Shown piece by piece: positions 1 through 8,625 of a DNA stretch of 64,000 bases. Source of the DNA: Shewanella maritima (lineage in GTDB: Bacteria; Pseudomonadota; Gammaproteobacteria; Enterobacterales; Shewanellaceae); contig NZ_CP036200.1 of the NCBI RefSeq assembly GCF_004295345.1, positions 1,178,001-1,242,000 of the forward strand. Direction: 5' to 3'. The position numbers and the translations under genes are program-made. The notes beneath the pieces are model-generated. The model saw nothing but the letters and a program-made list of their open reading frames with translations. It was not told the DNA's origin and did not search any database. Each line of letters opens with the position of its first letter. Positions within the stretch are counted from its first letter, which is position 1.

Positions 1-86
1 AAGAGCGTAGCAAACTGGCAGAGTTTACTCGCGACATCGAAAAGCTTAACGAGCAAAAAGCTGAGTTGGCTAAGTTAGAAGACTAG
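1..86 (+). CDS. valS: Valyl-tRNA synthetase, C-terminal end (partial)
   Basis: Only the last 27 codons lie in the window (frame beginning at base 3, TAG stop at 84-86). The tail is a charged helix with the pattern ERSKLAEF...EKLNEQKAELAKLED. This resembles the C-terminal coiled-coil arm of bacterial ValS as I recall it from E. coli (KEREKLEGY...KLIEQQAVIAAL), which contacts the tRNA. An intrinsic terminator follows about 40 bases downstream, consistent with a gene end. The call rests on this short tail alone, so another coiled-coil protein is possible. Confidence 0.55.
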   Translation, partial: ERSKLAEFTRDIEKLNEQKAELAKLED

Positions 87-124
87 GCTAGAACGCTAAC
101 GCCGCTAATAAGCAAAAGTACATC

Positions 125-157
125 AAAGGCAGCCAATTAGGCTGCCTTTTTGTTTTT
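125..157 (+). terminator. Intrinsic terminator after valS
   Basis: AAAGGCAGCC pairs with GGCTGCCTTT around a short AATTA loop, followed by a T-rich run. It ends the upstream valS-like gene. Confidence 0.85.
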
Positions 158-250
158 CCCATTTCCGGCTTTCCACATACAAAGCCAATCTCCTTTCCCA
201 TCAAACTTGCCAATTTTTGATACAAAGCTAAACAGATATTCGATGGATAA

Positions 251-410
251 TACCAATTGGGATAAATAAGTGATCAGATATTACGCAGGAAAAATCGCTT
301 AGAACAAGGCATAAATTGCAGCTAGCTAGTTGTTCTAACTACAAAATTTATAACGCAGTTATAGGCGATTTTAACCAGTAAGAATGATCACATACTTGTG
401 CTAATTGGTA
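251..410 (-). repeat. 160-bp MITE-like element, family 1, copy A
   Basis: A non-coding element with imperfect terminal inverted repeats of about 26 bp. The left end starts TACCAATTGGGATAAATAAG; the inverted right end starts TACCAATTAGCACAAGTATG. Both ends contain TGATCA. It is flanked by TAA on both sides (248-250 and 411-413). The inside matches the copies at 49283-49442 and 57490-57649, but in the opposite orientation. It fills much of the 470-bp gap before the cupredoxin gene. Apart from the terminator, I see nothing else in that gap (87-558). Confidence 0.85.
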
Positions 411-558
411 TAAACACACCTGTGTTGCTAAATTGTTGCTATGATGAACAATTGGGGGATAATCAGGATGTTAATGAAAGTTTTTATCAAGTTTTAGGTT
501 CTTATTAACTCAGTACAAGCTAACAAATGGCCTTGAGAGAGAGCATTAGGGGAATAGA

Positions 559-1254
559 GTGACTAAAACAATAAGCTACATGGCAATAGCCATTGGCACA
601 ATAGCATCAAGTATGGCTTTGCAGGCACAAGCAGCCAATATCTACATAATGGATGACAATAACCAACCTATGGAGAATATGGTGGTTTACCTTCAATCTA
701 ATAATCCTGCCGCATTTGCCACTCCCGCTTTAGCCTCTGACTCCTCAACAACTCAGGCACGTCAAAACCCAGTTGAAGTGCATCAAAAAGACAAGCAATT
801 CAGCCCATACATTACCATTGTGCAAAAGGGTTATCAGCTCAAGTTTGTTAATGATGATGACATTACCCATCATATCTACTCCGCTTCTGGCCCCAAGCGA
901 TTTTCATTTAAGTTGCGCCAAGATGGCGTTAACAAAGACATGGTATTCGACCAACTTGGGCATATTTCAATGGGCTGTAATATCCACGACTGGATGAGTG
1001 GTCATATTCTCATTGTCGACACGCCGCACTTTGCAAATACAGACAATAAAGGATTAGTCAGCTTTGACAATATTGCCCCAGGGCAATACCAACTTGTTGT
1101 TTGGCACCCGCAACTTCAAGCAATAAACAATCAAAATAGCTACCAGATTGACCTGCCACTTAGCAAGCCGCTAACCCTGACGGTGACGGACACCATGGGT
1201 GAAATACCGAGTCAGCAAAGCCTGGATGATTTTGAATTTCTGGAAGGATACTAA
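559..1254 (+). CDS. Periplasmic cupredoxin-like (methylamine-utilization-type) copper protein
   Basis: A 231-residue protein with GTG start at 559 behind AGGGGAA. The N-terminal signal peptide appears to end near AQA-A (about residue 26). The middle holds a plastocyanin/azurin-like fold with candidate copper ligands: His in DITHHIY (about residues 102-105), Cys in MGCNIHDWM (about 139), then the nearby His and a Met. The C-terminal part (GLVSFDNIAPGQYQLVVWHP) looks like a carboxypeptidase-regulatory or SpaA-like beta domain. It overlaps the next gene by one base (TAATG), so the two are translationally linked. Electron transfer or copper sensing is plausible. The partner is unknown; the neighbouring c-di-GMP protein is suggestive. 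Confidence 0.75.
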   Translation: MTKTISYMAIAIGTIASSMALQAQAANIYIMDDNNQPMENMVVYLQSNNPAAFATPALASDSSTTQARQNPVEVHQKDKQFSPYITIVQKGYQLKFVNDDDITHHIYSASGPKRFSFKLRQDGVNKDMVFDQLGHISMGCNIHDWMSGHILIVDTPHFANTDNKGLVSFDNIAPGQYQLVVWHPQLQAINNQNSYQIDLPLSKPLTLTVTDTMGEIPSQQSLDDFEFLEGY

Positions 1255-3638
1255 TGCCGGCACTGTTTAACCGTATTCAAACACGAATTTTTGCTTGGTT
1301 TGTACTGCTACTGCTGGCAGTACAAACCATCTCGTTCGCCCTAACCTACTACGGCAATGAGCTGCTTGAGCAGCAACAACTGAAAAACCAGCTGTCGATA
1401 GCCAAGTTAGTGTTTAAGTCTGAATACAATGACCGAGCTTATTACCTGTCTGCGTTTGCAGAAACCGCTGCCAAAGATTTTGGTCTTAAAGAAGTGTTTA
1501 TCGACAAGGATAGCCGCAGCTTTTTGGTCGCCCTAAATAACCATCGTAAACGCATTGACGCCGACTTAGCTATCGCCGTTGACAAGCAAGGCAAAATAAT
1601 TGGTCAATTACTCACATCACTTAATGACGCTAACAAAGGCAAAGTGAAAGTCGGCCCAGAGCAAGGTCAAGCATTTAAGCAAACATTAGACTTTGAATTT
1701 ATCACCATCAACACCTTGTACGCACTGCAAGGCAATATCTACCAGCTCAGTTTTGCGCCGCTAACCAGTGGTGCAGGTAACCTTATCGGTTGGGTAGGCT
1801 TTGGTTTTGTCATTGGCGATGAGTTAACTAATAACTTATCCGAGCAAACTGGTTTAAATACTGGCTTTATTCTCACAGAGCCAAATTCACAACTAGATGA
1901 GCCAGCATTTGATGCTCAGCTCATCAGTATTTCTAACCATGATATTACTGAGCGAGATAAAAAAGTAATAGGTCAATTAATCTCGAGCGGGCTACAGCAT
2001 AAAGATTACATTTTATGGCAGTCTTCTTTAGGGCAAATAGACGAGCAGCAGCTACATGCCTTTATGTATATAAGTCAGCGTGACGCCCTTGCACTGGCAG
2101 CGTCACACGAACAATGGCTCCCTCAATTAGTGCTTATCTTAATTATGTTGCCCGTATCTTTGATGGTGGCTTACATGATTGCCCGCGGCGTGACTAAGCC
2201 AATCACCTTACTAATCAATCAAGCGCGCTTTATTGCTAAAGGTAATTACAACTCCAAAGTAGAGGTGGGTAGCAGCACGGAAATGCTGGCATTGGCTGAA
2301 GAGTTTACCGTGATGCAACAAGCCATTTTAAGTCGTGAGAATAAAATTGCCTTCCAAGCCTACCATGACCCTTTGACCAATTTGGGTAATAAGAACAAAC
2401 TCAGTCAGGTCACTGCTGACTGGTTTGCTAATAAATCACCTTTAGCGATTTGTCTTATCAACATTCGCCGCATGACTGAAGTAAACGGCACCCTAGGTCA
2501 CCTGGTTGGCGACAAAGTCATTGTCGAGGTTGGTCGACGCTTATCAGAGTTTAGTGAAATTGATCTGGTGTGCAGGCTTAGCGGCGATGAGTTTGTACTC
2601 GCCATTAAAGAGATACAATCTAGCGCGTTTAACCAGCTTATCCGCAAGGTGCAAGAAGCTGTGGAAGCAGAGTATCGCTATCAAGATATTTCGCTGCATT
2701 TGCAAGTTACCATAGGCGTGAGTTTTGCCCATTACCCGAGTGATTTACAAACTGTGATGCGCCAAGCCGATACCGCGCTGCAACACGCCAAGCGTAACCG
2801 TATCGATCTACAAACATACAGCCAGCAAATTGATGCAAACTCGCTCGACAGACTGCAGCTAGTTAATGAACTCAAAGCGGCGATTGAAAATAATGAGCTG
2901 GTACTGTTTTATCAGCCTAAGCTCAACCTTGCTATTAACAAGGTCACCCATGTCGAAGCGTTAGTGAGATGGCAGCACCCTGTTAGAGGCATGATCCCAC
3001 CGGATACCTTTATTCCAATTGCTGAACAAATGGGGCAAATGAACGCCCTCACCCACTGGGTTATCCATCAAGCGCTTAGCCAATATCATTTATGGTTAGC
3101 CGAGGGGATTGAGCTAGCTATTGCGGTTAATATATCGGCAGAAAATCTAAAAAATCAAAGCTTTGGTGAGTTTGTGCTTAGCGCGATTGAGCAACACCAA
3201 GTACCGATAGAAGCGCTGACACTAGAGATCACCGAAGATGCAGTTGTTGCCGACCCAGAAAACGCAATCAAGCAGCTCAACCAACTTAAGCAACATGGTT
3301 TAACGCTATCGATTGATGACTACGGCACTGGCTACTCTTCGCTCGCTCAGTTAAAACAATTGCCAGTAGATGAGCTCAAAATCGACAAGTCATTTGTACA
3401 AAATCTAATGACAAGTGACGACGACAAAACCATTGTGAGCTCAACGATCCAGCTAGCCCACAATCTAGGGTTAAAAGTGGTTGCAGAAGGCATAGAGGAT
3501 GAAGGCTCGCTTAAATGGCTTGCCAAACATAATTGTGAGTTAGGGCAAGGGTTTTATCTTTCTAAACCTGTGGATGCCAAAATGTTAGCAAACTGGCTAG
3601 CACGCTCACCTTACGGCCCAAATAGCGCTGAAACCTAG
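1254..3638 (+). CDS. Membrane GGDEF-EAL cyclic-di-GMP turnover protein
   Basis: A 794-residue protein. TM1 is at about 12-31, followed by a periplasmic sensor of about 250 residues, TM2 at about 287-309, HAMP, then GGDEF and EAL domains. The GGDEF domain has HDPLTNLGN and the signature SGDEF (about 443-447), a variant of GGDEF, so cyclase activity is uncertain. The EAL domain looks complete: EALVRW (about 568), LEITE, DDYGTGYSSL, KIDKSFV and AEGIE. Phosphodiesterase activity on c-di-GMP is therefore the safer prediction. Its start overlaps the stop of the cupredoxin gene and a barrel protein follows 60 bp later. The periplasmic region may read the state of the cupredoxin; this is inference. 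Confidence 0.88.
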   Translation: MPALFNRIQTRIFAWFVLLLLAVQTISFALTYYGNELLEQQQLKNQLSIAKLVFKSEYNDRAYYLSAFAETAAKDFGLKEVFIDKDSRSFLVALNNHRKRIDADLAIAVDKQGKIIGQLLTSLNDANKGKVKVGPEQGQAFKQTLDFEFITINTLYALQGNIYQLSFAPLTSGAGNLIGWVGFGFVIGDELTNNLSEQTGLNTGFILTEPNSQLDEPAFDAQLISISNHDITERDKKVIGQLISSGLQHKDYILWQSSLGQIDEQQLHAFMYISQRDALALAASHEQWLPQLVLILIMLPVSLMVAYMIARGVTKPITLLINQARFIAKGNYNSKVEVGSSTEMLALAEEFTVMQQAILSRENKIAFQAYHDPLTNLGNKNKLSQVTADWFANKSPLAICLINIRRMTEVNGTLGHLVGDKVIVEVGRRLSEFSEIDLVCRLSGDEFVLAIKEIQSSAFNQLIRKVQEAVEAEYRYQDISLHLQVTIGVSFAHYPSDLQTVMRQADTALQHAKRNRIDLQTYSQQIDANSLDRLQLVNELKAAIENNELVLFYQPKLNLAINKVTHVEALVRWQHPVRGMIPPDTFIPIAEQMGQMNALTHWVIHQALSQYHLWLAEGIELAIAVNISAENLKNQSFGEFVLSAIEQHQVPIEALTLEITEDAVVADPENAIKQLNQLKQHGLTLSIDDYGTGYSSLAQLKQLPVDELKIDKSFVQNLMTSDDDKTIVSSTIQLAHNLGLKVVAEGIEDEGSLKWLAKHNCELGQGFYLSKPVDAKMLANWLARSPYGPNSAET

Positions 3639-3698
3639 GGCCCTTACTAGCATTACCAATTAACACGATATCCGTAAAAACAACAATAAGGAGTACGG

Positions 3699-5030
3699 AT
3701 GAAAGCTTGGCTTGAGATGCAAAATAAAGCGCGATTAGGTAGCAGATTATGCCTAAGCGGTATTTGTGTTGCTCAGCTTAGTTTTGCAGCTCCACTCTTA
3801 GCAACAGAAAAGGTTGCAACAGAAAAGAGAGCGACAGAAAAGCTAAAAGCGGAGCACGACTTTGCGGCTGTGATTGATATGCGTTTAACTCATACTTCTG
3901 GCGCAAGCAGCGATACAAGTCACACCAATGCTGGCCTAGGAAAGTATCGATTTGATCCTGGCAATCAGTTATCACTTGCTCAGGCTGGACTCAGTTATAC
4001 CCTGGATTGGGACAACCCTTTTTCAGCCCACCTTATTGCCAATGCTTATGTCGACCAATCTAACCCCAGCTTAGGGATCACCGAAGGTTTTATTAAATAC
4101 CGCTCACTACCGAGTCAATCAGGGCTGCGCGCTCAGGCAAAACTTGGGCTGATGTACCCGACCATCTCGCTAGAGAATATCGCTACAGCCTGGGCATCAC
4201 CTTATACATTAAGTTACTCAGCTATAAATAGTTGGCTAGGTGAAGAACTGCGCCATGTGGGCGCTGAGTTTACACTTGAAAAACTCGGCAAGTTCACCAA
4301 TTCCAAACACAGCTTTACCTTATCTGGAGCGGCCTTTAAAAACAATGACACCGCAGGCGCACTGCTTGCTTGGCATGGCTGGACCAATAGCTCAAAGCAA
4401 ACCTTATTGCAGCAGCACGTGAAGCTAAGCAAGATGCCAAGCTTAGATGGCAGTTTAAGCGGACAAGCCAGAAGTTCCGATCCCTTTATCGAACTAGATA
4501 ACCGCTTTGGTTATCACGTCCACGGTCAGTGGCAGTATCGCGGATATGGCAAACTCACAGCTGGCTACTACGACAACAACGCCGATACCAGCATAGTTAT
4601 CAATGGACAATACACTTGGCTCACTCGCTTCTCTCATCTAGGGATAAAGTGGCGACTGCCATACAAAATTGAGCTACTTAGTCAGTACATGAATGGCAGC
4701 ACGCTTATGAGCGCACCAGATGGCACAGATGCCGTCAACAACGATTACCAATCGGGATATATCATGTTAAGTCGGCGCTGGGGAGTACAAAGATTAAGTG
4801 TGCGCGCTGAGCAGTTTTCAGTCACAGATAACGACTTAACACCAGATGATGATAACCACGAACAGGGACACGGCTTTACAGCATCCTACCAGTACCGAAT
4901 GAATAAGAACTGGTTCATTCACGGCGAATACAATCATCTATATAGCGAGCGACCGGCGCGAAGTGCACAAGCTCTGCCAAGTAAACTCACCGAGAACCAG
5001 TACCAACTGGCGATGCGATGGTTCTTTTAA
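3699..5030 (+). CDS. Predicted outer-membrane beta-barrel protein
   Basis: A 443-residue protein; ATG at 3699 follows AAGGAG. The N-terminus carries a long signal-like region (to about residue 35) and then three tandem ATEK units (about residues 36-48). The rest alternates polar and aromatic residues in beta-strand style and ends YQLAMRWFF, an aromatic C-terminus typical of outer-membrane barrels. I do not recognise the family. It is the third gene of a likely operon with the cupredoxin and GGDEF-EAL genes, so it may be the surface component of that system. No terminator was seen directly after it. Confidence 0.6.
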   Translation: MKAWLEMQNKARLGSRLCLSGICVAQLSFAAPLLATEKVATEKRATEKLKAEHDFAAVIDMRLTHTSGASSDTSHTNAGLGKYRFDPGNQLSLAQAGLSYTLDWDNPFSAHLIANAYVDQSNPSLGITEGFIKYRSLPSQSGLRAQAKLGLMYPTISLENIATAWASPYTLSYSAINSWLGEELRHVGAEFTLEKLGKFTNSKHSFTLSGAAFKNNDTAGALLAWHGWTNSSKQTLLQQHVKLSKMPSLDGSLSGQARSSDPFIELDNRFGYHVHGQWQYRGYGKLTAGYYDNNADTSIVINGQYTWLTRFSHLGIKWRLPYKIELLSQYMNGSTLMSAPDGTDAVNNDYQSGYIMLSRRWGVQRLSVRAEQFSVTDNDLTPDDDNHEQGHGFTASYQYRMNKNWFIHGEYNHLYSERPARSAQALPSKLTENQYQLAMRWFF

Positions 5031-5179
5031 CTTGCCCACCTCATCGTAAAAGTGTTAACGCATTTCTAGAACGAACAGCTCAAACTTTAAAACTCAACTT
5101 GGGCTGCTCAAATCGGACATCTACCTTAGAAAAGTTAACCAAATAAAAATCGAAGAACGGTTATCGAAAAAGACTAGTT

Positions 5180-5376
5180 AACCTGAACTGTGGATAAGGA
5201 AGTGATAACCACTACCTAGGCCTGAGTTATACCTCACATTATGTTTCTAGCGAGATAGTTTTTGTTTAGTTCAAGGCGAAGCTACGCGTCAATAGCTAGC
5301 CTATTGCAAGTAGCTTCAACGAAGAAATAGGCAAAAATAGCCGTTAGAAACCGATTTATTATCCAGAGTTCAGGTT
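5180..5376. repeat. MITE-like element, family 2, copy 1
   Basis: A non-coding 197-bp element with terminal inverted repeats. The left end starts AACCTGAACTGTGGATAA; the right end is TTATCCAGAGTTCAGGTT. The inside (about 5245-5322) is nearly identical to 41178-41253, including an internal hairpin in which CAATAG pairs with CTATTG, nested in GAAGCTAC/GTAGCTTC. Flanks are AGTT and ATTT. The rest of the 5031-5528 gap shows no gene, only the transporter promoter region. Confidence 0.75.
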
Positions 5377-5528
5377 ATTTATGCAATTTGCATATGAATT
5401 CAGCTGTAAATGCCAAAAAACAACAATTTGCTCTCCATTTTAGCAACACAACCTTTGGTAAATAGTCACAAATTAGGTAAAGTGTTGGGCTATTAATTCG
5501 AAGCTAATAATCATAATAAAGGTGAATT

Positions 5529-7088
5529 ATGGCAACTCCTCCTAACTCAGTGAACGATCTGAGTGAAGTAAAACAATTAGGTATGTGGGCCTCGATTACC
5601 AGTTTAGGTTATCTATTCTGGTTAGTTGGTGGCATGGAATTGGTTGAGCGTATTGCATATTACGGCGTTAAAGCGAGTGCCGGTCTTTATGCAAAATCAC
5701 CAGCATCTGAAGGTGGCCTAGGTATCGACCTGCATGACTACGGTATTATTCTTGCCATTTGGGCACTACTGCAAACATTCGTTCCAGTGTTTACCGGCGG
5801 TATTTCTGACCGTGTGGGTTATAAAGAAACCATTTTTGCATCAACAGTAATCAAGATTGCCGGTTATCTATGTATGGCATTCTTCCCTAATTTCTGGGGA
5901 TTCTTAGGTGGCGCTATGCTACTAGCCGCGGGTACAGGTATCTTTAAACCGGGTATTCAAGGCACACTGGTATTATCCACCAGACGAGAAAACACCTCAA
6001 TGGCCTGGGGCATTTTCTATCAGGTAGTGAACATTGGTGGCTTCCTAGGTCCTCTCGTTGCGGTGCATATGCGTCAGCTTTCTTGGGACAATGTATTTTA
6101 TGCCTGCGCTGCGATTATCTCGCTGAACTTCCTATTCTTACTGGCTTACAAAGAGCCAGGTAAAGAAGAGCGCATCGAACGTGCTCGCAAAATCAAATCA
6201 GGTGAAATCCAGCAAGAAGCACTGTGGAAAGACGCCTGGCACGAGCTGAAAAAGCCTGTGGTAATCTACTACATGTTAGTCTTTGCCGGATTCTGGTTCC
6301 TGTTCAACTCACTGTTTGACGTATTACCTATTCACATTGCTGAATGGGTTGATACCAGCATTATCGTGACCTCACTATTTGGCCCTGAGGGCACCAGCAG
6401 CGGTATTTTGCAGTTCTGGCTTGGTCTAAACAACGAAGGTACTAAGGTGATGCCTGAGGGTATGCTTAACCTTAACGCTGGTATGATCATGACCACCTGT
6501 TTCCTTGTAGCTGCATTTACTGCCAAGTATCGTATTACCACTGCGATGCTAATTGGCTGTATTTTAAGTATTACTGCCATCATGTTTGTTGGCTTGTTTA
6601 ATGCGGCTTGGATGATTGTATTAGCCATTGCCATGTTCTCATTGGGTGAGATGATGATCAGCCCGAAAAAGAATGAGTTCATGGGTAATATTGCACCTGA
6701 AGGAAAAAAAGCCATGTACCTAGGCTTTGTGATGCTACCTCAGGGTATCGGCTGGACATTAGAAGGTTACTTCGCACCTAAGCTGTATGAAATGTACGCC
6801 TCAAAAGAAGTGATCTCACGCAATGAATTGTTAACTAATGGTTTATCGCAAGCCGATGTTGACGCTATCCCTCAAGGTGAGGCCTTTATGCGTTTGGTAG
6901 AAGTAACGGGCATTGAAGCGCAGCAACTTACCCATAACCTGTATGCTGCTAACAATATCGGTATGGCTTGGTACATCATTGCAGCTATCGGTATTATCTC
7001 AGCTGTGGGTATCTACATTTACGGTAAATGGTTACTGCAAATGCAAAAACAGCAGCAACAGCAACAGCAACAAGCTGCGGCGCAGTAA
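5529..7088 (+). CDS. POT-family (PTR2) proton-coupled oligopeptide transporter
   Basis: A 519-residue inner-membrane protein with roughly 12-14 hydrophobic segments. The family signatures are visible. ELVERIAYYG (about residues 37-46) fits the ExxERFxYYG proton-coupling motif of POT transporters. AAGTGIFKPGIQGTLV and FYQVVNIGGFLGPL match the PTR2 signature regions. The family imports di- and tripeptides with protons; the substrate here is not proven. The C-terminus is unusual: eight consecutive glutamines (codons 7050-7073) then AAAQ, a low-complexity cytoplasmic tail. ATG at 5529 follows AAAGGTG. It is a single-gene unit ended by a strong terminator. Confidence 0.8.
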   Translation: MATPPNSVNDLSEVKQLGMWASITSLGYLFWLVGGMELVERIAYYGVKASAGLYAKSPASEGGLGIDLHDYGIILAIWALLQTFVPVFTGGISDRVGYKETIFASTVIKIAGYLCMAFFPNFWGFLGGAMLLAAGTGIFKPGIQGTLVLSTRRENTSMAWGIFYQVVNIGGFLGPLVAVHMRQLSWDNVFYACAAIISLNFLFLLAYKEPGKEERIERARKIKSGEIQQEALWKDAWHELKKPVVIYYMLVFAGFWFLFNSLFDVLPIHIAEWVDTSIIVTSLFGPEGTSSGILQFWLGLNNEGTKVMPEGMLNLNAGMIMTTCFLVAAFTAKYRITTAMLIGCILSITAIMFVGLFNAAWMIVLAIAMFSLGEMMISPKKNEFMGNIAPEGKKAMYLGFVMLPQGIGWTLEGYFAPKLYEMYASKEVISRNELLTNGLSQADVDAIPQGEAFMRLVEVTGIEAQQLTHNLYAANNIGMAWYIIAAIGIISAVGIYIYGKWLLQMQKQQQQQQQQAAAQ

Positions 7089-7143
7089 ATTCGATTTAGG
7101 CTCAAACTGATTTAAGCTAAACGGCTAACGCCAAAAACGATAT

Positions 7144-7175
7144 AAAAAGGAGACCATTTGGTCTCCTTTTTATTA
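7144..7175. terminator. Bidirectional terminator between transporter and anti-sigma genes
   Basis: AAAAAGGAGACC / GGTCTCCTTTTT with an ATTT loop, flanked by A and T runs. It can serve both the plus-strand transporter and the minus-strand sigma operon, which converge here. Confidence 0.9.
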
Positions 7176-7207
7176 TTCGGGTCTCACTCAAACCTTGCCA
7201 GTAGTTG

Positions 7208-8002
7208 CTAGTAACTGGTCAATTGTTGCTTGAGCTCACTGTATCGAGCAAACAATGGATGGGATTTTTGAGCTAACTCAGGGAAGCGTTTATCTATCTT
7301 TTCCACCAGCATTCTTGCTTGAGATATCTCATCCGCATCAACTAAGCCTTGTAGGCGCTCAAGAGCTTTTTCGGCGGTATCTAGCGTTATTACTCTTTCC
7401 TCATACTGATCAGTTCCAAGCAGCTTAGCGCCGTTTGCTAACGCCTCAGTTGGCAAACTTCGCTGTTTTGGCGTTGCTAACATATCACTTGCGGTTGTAC
7501 CTGCTGCACTTGAACTAGCCGTTTGCGCTGAAGGCTCAGCCATAGCTTCAAATCCAGAGTTATCTAGAGGCGCTGCACTTTGTCTGCCATCACCTGCTGT
7601 TTCAATTGCCTCGTCAGATGGTGCACCGGACATCATCAACATCGGCTCGGCTTGCATTTCACTGGGTATATTGGCATCAACGCCGGGCAGCTTAGCACCT
7701 TGTTGCATCAACTCTGGATTTAATAGAAACAAGCCCGCTACCAGCATGACCGACGCCGCCGATGAAATACCGAGCTTATTCTTTGACCACCAACTGAGCT
7801 GCACCACCTTTTTGTCAGCTTCCATTTGCGCTTCTGCGGCAGAATGTACCTGCTGATGCGATTGAGACGCTAACGCCAGAATTGCCGCATCAATATGCTT
7901 AGGCGGCTGCTCTAAATCCTGCTGATGATATTGACTACGGATCTCATCTTGCAGCTTGGCAAAGGCATTATCATCCATGTTTTGCTTAGTTTTATCACTC
8001 AT
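7208..8002 (-). CDS. Putative anti-sigma factor, single-pass membrane protein
   Basis: A 264-residue protein. The start at 8002 is chosen because its ATG shares a base with the TAA of the sigma gene (TAATG), giving MSDKTKQNMDD. An upstream in-frame ATG would lie inside the sigma gene. The N-terminal ~80 residues are cytoplasmic and contain a low-charge helix region. One TM helix follows (ISSAASVMLVAGLFLL, about 78-95). Then comes an Ala/Ser/Met-rich periplasmic stretch and a helical C-terminus (LQGLVDADEISQARMLVEKI). Location and topology fit an anti-sigma factor for the ECF sigma immediately upstream. No zinc-binding ZAS motif (HxxxCxxC) is visible, so the mechanism is not clear. Confidence 0.65.
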   Translation of the reverse strand: MSDKTKQNMDDNAFAKLQDEIRSQYHQQDLEQPPKHIDAAILALASQSHQQVHSAAEAQMEADKKVVQLSWWSKNKLGISSAASVMLVAGLFLLNPELMQQGAKLPGVDANIPSEMQAEPMLMMSGAPSDEAIETAGDGRQSAAPLDNSGFEAMAEPSAQTASSSAAGTTASDMLATPKQRSLPTEALANGAKLLGTDQYEERVITLDTAEKALERLQGLVDADEISQARMLVEKIDKRFPELAQKSHPLFARYSELKQQLTSY

Positions 8003-8607
8003 TAGCCTGTCTCCTGCCATCTTAGGGAGATACAGTTTTTAATGCTCTGATATGCATAACGAATACGGCTTTTGGTCGCCTCTAGCGTAACACCTGCAAT
8101 TTCGCTGATTGATGCTGCGGTTAGACCTAGCTCAACGTTTAGTAAAAAAGCCTCTTTTTGGGTTGCCGGCAGTTTGGCAATACATGCTTGCATATCTTGC
8201 TGCTGCGCTGATGCGGTAACTTGCTGCTCGGGTGAATTAGCTTCCGAATCAGCAATACTATCCATGTGGTCGGCTAGCTCGTCAGAAGTTGGGGCTTGGG
8301 TTAAATCTAGCGGCCTAACCGCGCGAACATGGTCAATCACCAAATTGTGGGCAATCTTATAAAGCCAGGTAGTGAATTTAGCCGTAGCTTGATAAGACGC
8401 TGCTGCCTTAATCACCTTACCCCATGTATCTTGATATAGGTCCTCAGCCAACTGTTTATCACTTAGCTGGCGCACAAAATAGCGATACAAGGCCCCTTTA
8501 TGCTTTATATAAAGCTGTTCAAATGCGCTGCTATTACCAGCTTGATAGTCCAGCATAAGCTGTTCATCTGATGTTTCTGCTGCAGATAATGATGCTGCTT
8601 GCGACAC
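8002..8607 (-). CDS. ECF-type RNA polymerase sigma factor
   Basis: A 201-residue protein with GTG start at 8607 (AGGAT five bases upstream). Region 2 is clear: SAFEQLYIKHKGALYRYFVRQ, then AEDLYQDTWGKVI and FTTWLYKIAHNLVIDHVR. Region 4 is LPATQKEAFLLNVELGLTAASISEIAGVTLEATKSRIRYAYQSI, with the usual helix-turn-helix. The linker between them is acidic. Region 3 is absent, as expected for ECF sigma factors. It lies 18 bp after the YfbK-like gene and overlaps the putative anti-sigma by one base. The regulon and signal are unknown. Confidence 0.9.
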   Translation of the reverse strand: MSQAASLSAAETSDEQLMLDYQAGNSSAFEQLYIKHKGALYRYFVRQLSDKQLAEDLYQDTWGKVIKAAASYQATAKFTTWLYKIAHNLVIDHVRAVRPLDLTQAPTSDELADHMDSIADSEANSPEQQVTASAQQQDMQACIAKLPATQKEAFLLNVELGLTAASISEIAGVTLEATKSRIRYAYQSIKNCISLRWQETG

Positions 8608-8625
8608 AATTTATCCTCATGCTCA

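Noticed and set aside
8002..8020. Upstream ATG for the anti-sigma gene (adding MAGDRL)
   Set aside because: It lies within the sigma gene, and the ATG sharing a base with the sigma stop is a better coupled start.
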